Part shown: positions 62,309-64,000 of the stretch, one piece after another
Layout: each line of letters starts with the position of its first letter
Position numbering within the stretch: the first letter of the stretch is position 1
Origin: an uncultured Cetobacterium sp.
GTDB taxonomy: Bacteria > Fusobacteriota > Fusobacteriia > Fusobacteriales > Fusobacteriaceae
Length of the DNA stretch: 64,000 nucleotides
Assembly (NCBI RefSeq): GCF_947072685.1
Contig: NZ_CAMTIK010000006.1
Coordinates: 1 to 64,000 of the forward strand
Reading direction: 5' to 3'
The notes under the pieces: model-generated
Database searches by the model: none
Told to the model about the DNA's origin: nothing
What the model saw: the letters and a program-made list of their open reading frames with translations, nothing else
Made by a program: the position numbers and the translations under genes

Positions 62309-63613
62309 ATGAGAAAAATCTATGTTCTAGACACAAATGTTTTAATACATGATCATCGAAGTATTTACAGTTTTGAAGACAACGAAGTAGTTGTTCCAAT
62401 ATTTGTAATAGAGGAGATTGATAAATTAAAAAGGAATACAACAACGGCAATTCAAGCTAGATTAGCTGCTAGAGAGTTGGATGAAATTAGAAAAAAAGGG
62501 TGTATAGCAAAGGGTGTAGAGCTAGATAAGGGAATAACCTTTAGAGTGGATATAGGAAATTATTCAGAACTGTTACCGCCTCCTTTAAAGAGCGATTCAG
62601 TGGACAATATGATAATTTCAACAACAATAGGAATAAAAAATAAAAATCCAGATATGAAAGTTATATTGATTACAAAAGATATCAATATGAGAATAAAAGC
62701 TGATGCTTTAGGAATAGAAGTTCAAGATTATGAAACAGATAGAACAGATTACACAACTCTTGATGATGGATATACAGAGATCGAGGTAGAAAAAGAGGTA
62801 TATGAGAAATTTGATAGCTCTGGAAAGATAAATGTTTGGGAACTTGGAAAAGAATATCATTTTACAGAAAATATGTTTATAAAATTTAAATATAACGAGA
62901 AAACAACATTTGGAAGGTATCAAGGTGGTAAAATTAGAAGAAATTTGGAAGGGAAAGTTGTTGCTTGGGGAGCTAGAGCTAGAAATGATGAGCAAGAATA
63001 TGCTATGGAGCTTTTGATGGATGAAAATATAAAGGTTGTGAGTTTAGTTGGAAGAGCTGGGACAGGGAAGACTTTATTAGCAATAGCATCCGGATTAGAG
63101 CAGGTTGTGGAGAGAAAAAAGTATAAAAAACTTTTAATAGCAAGACCAATTATCCCTATGGGAAAAGACTTGGGATATCTTCCAGGAAGTGAAGAAGAAA
63201 AGTTAAGACCGTGGATGCAACCGATCTATGACAATATAGATTTTTTAGCTGAAACGAAGGGCGAAAGAACGGGTGAAATAGTTATAAACGGTCTTCAAAC
63301 TATAGGATTATTGAAGATAGAAGCTCTTACTTATATCAGAGGAAGAAGTATTCCAAATGGATTTATAATAATAGATGAAGCTCAAAATTTGACGCCTCTT
63401 GAAGTTAAAACGATAATAACAAGAGCTGGAGAAAATACTAAGATAGTATTGACAGGAGACCCTGATCAGATAGATAGTCCATATCTAGATGCGGATACAA
63501 ATGGTTTGACATATCTTTCTGATAAGTTAAAAAATGAGGGGATTGCCGGACATATAACTTTAAAAAAAGGTGAACGTTCCGCTTTGGCTGAAATAGCTGC
63601 GAAACTTCTATAA
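62309..63613 (+). CDS. PhoH-family ATPase with N-terminal PIN domain
   Basis: This 434-residue protein joins a PIN nuclease-like domain (1-150: YVLDTNVLIHD, SVDNMIISTT, ITKDINMRIKADALG) to a PhoH ATPase (about 215-434: LVGRAGTGKTLLAIA, IIIDEAQNLTP, LTGDPDQIDSPY). PhoH2-type and YlaK-like proteins of this layout act as RNA helicase-nucleases. The PIN acidic residues (Asp in LDTNVL, Asp in SVDNM, Asp in TKDINM) appear intact. AAGGGGATG precedes the ATG. It lies four bases after ruvA, so it is in the same operon. Confidence 0.9.
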   Translation: MRKIYVLDTNVLIHDHRSIYSFEDNEVVVPIFVIEEIDKLKRNTTTAIQARLAARELDEIRKKGCIAKGVELDKGITFRVDIGNYSELLPPPLKSDSVDNMIISTTIGIKNKNPDMKVILITKDINMRIKADALGIEVQDYETDRTDYTTLDDGYTEIEVEKEVYEKFDSSGKINVWELGKEYHFTENMFIKFKYNEKTTFGRYQGGKIRRNLEGKVVAWGARARNDEQEYAMELLMDENIKVVSLVGRAGTGKTLLAIASGLEQVVERKKYKKLLIARPIIPMGKDLGYLPGSEEEKLRPWMQPIYDNIDFLAETKGERTGEIVINGLQTIGLLKIEALTYIRGRSIPNGFIIIDEAQNLTPLEVKTIITRAGENTKIVLTGDPDQIDSPYLDADTNGLTYLSDKLKNEGIAGHITLKKGERSALAEIAAKLL

Positions 63614-63643
63614 TTTTTTCTTTTATTTTAGCGATATATATAT

Positions 63644-63649
63644 TATAAT
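63644..63649 (+). promoter_or_regulatory. Probable -10 of secG
   Basis: TATAAT lies 42 bases before the secG start, in an AT-rich gap after the phoH gene. The -35 region is only T-rich. Confidence 0.4.
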
Positions 63650-63690
63650 ACTGTATAAGATAGAAGTCTAAATTTGGGAGGAGTAAAGTT

Positions 63691-63915
63691 ATGGAAACAT
63701 TATTGACAGTATTCTTATTTGTATTTGCTGTAGCTTTAATTATATTAGTTCTTATTCAACCAGATAGAAGCCATGGTATGTCAGGTAGCATGGGAATGGG
63801 AGGTTCAAACACTGTATTTGGAGTTTCAAAAGATGGTGGACCACTAGCTAGAGCAACTGAAGTAGTAGCATTTTTATTTATACTTTCAGCACTTCTTCTG
63901 TATCTAGTAAAATAG
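63691..63915 (+). CDS. secG: Protein-export membrane protein SecG
   Basis: SecG is the small auxiliary subunit of the SecYEG translocon. The 74 residues have two membrane helices (about 3-21 and 53-72) joined by a Gly/Ser/Met-rich loop (SHGMSGSMGMGGSNTVFG), as in the family. GGGAGGAG precedes the ATG. Confidence 0.95.
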   Translation: METLLTVFLFVFAVALIILVLIQPDRSHGMSGSMGMGGSNTVFGVSKDGGPLARATEVVAFLFILSALLLYLVK

Positions 63916-63928
63916 TTAAAAGAGTTAA

Positions 63929-63959
63929 AGGCGTGTTGGGGTACACAATGCGCTTTTTT
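63929..63959 (+). terminator. Imperfect terminator after secG
   Basis: AG-CGTGTTG pairs with CAATGCGCT (63929-63938, 63946-63954; one bulged G and two G-T pairs), followed by TTTTT. Confidence 0.5.
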
Positions 63960-64000
63960 ATATTTAAAGGATAGGTTGTGATTTGAGATGCAAAGTATTT

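Noticed and set aside
63988-64000. ATG near the window end as the start of another gene
   Set aside because: Only four codons are visible and no clear ribosome site precedes it, so it cannot be supported.

Overview
This window is a gene-dense, strongly AT-rich piece of a bacterial chromosome. Gene content and style point to the Fusobacteriota (Fusobacterium/Cetobacterium relatives). It carries an outer-membrane LPS-assembly protein (LptD) and a heptose-pathway enzyme, as expected of a didermic envelope, beside Firmicutes-like genes: an Asp23/AmaP/DUF2273 cluster, an anaerobic oxygen-defence set (flavodiiron protein, reverse rubrerythrin), a clostridial-type ferredoxin and peptidase T. Vitamin B12 nucleotide-loop genes fit the B12-making members of the group. 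The genus is inferred from gene content only; no database search was possible.

Layout. Bases 1-800 hold the 3' end of a 5S rRNA, a 44-residue lipoprotein, a 2[4Fe-4S] ferredoxin with its own promoter, and tRNA-Thr(GGT). Bases 800-5350 hold a helicase-nuclease, DAHP synthase and PgeF. Bases 5330-8615 hold the translation cluster rpsB-tsf-pyrH-frr, with a structured leader before rpsB. Bases 8598-10700 (minus strand) hold coaX-modA-modB. Bases 10800-16860 hold a plus-strand run: tmcAL, cca, a GPH transporter, a ComEC-like protein, an M50 protease and YigZ. Next come rnhA-ywaF (minus), rpmE, upp and a small glycan cluster (GT2, pyruvyl transferase, flippase; 19351-22905). Bases 22958-30240 hold a DUF308 protein, an aminotransferase, ruvC, rfaE2, tsaE-tsaB, a four-module flavodiiron fusion and thioredoxin. 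Bases 30327-35855 hold lptD-thrS. Bases 35880-37540 hold a preQ1-I riboswitch controlling a radical-SAM protein and the YhhQ queuosine-precursor transporter. Bases 37557-40045 pair glycerate kinase with a GntP permease. After assorted metabolic genes and a C-rich multi-hairpin non-coding region (44398-44552) come an MFS transporter-dnaE pair, accB-accC, the Asp23 cluster, nusB, comM, reverse rubrerythrin, cobU-cobS-cobC-cobT, radC, uvrA-ruvA-phoH and secG.

The region is mostly housekeeping. I see no prophage, insertion sequence or CRISPR array, and no gene-free stretch over 300 bases. The most interesting signals are in RNA and regulation: the preQ1 leader with two tandem terminators, the C-rich element at 44398-44552, the nested-stem leader of rpsB, a 101-base hairpin at 24829-24929, and a perfect inverted repeat downstream of the rubrerythrin promoter. 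At the protein level the points to check are the class-F-like flavodiiron fusion, the unusual biotin-attachment motif in AccB, the CX4CX2C radical-SAM protein and ModAB without ModC.

Many starts were placed by Shine-Dalgarno position, and they often differ from the longest possible reading frame. rpsB and tsf use many C-ending codons (AAC, ATC, TTC, TAC), unlike their neighbours, as expected of very highly expressed genes.
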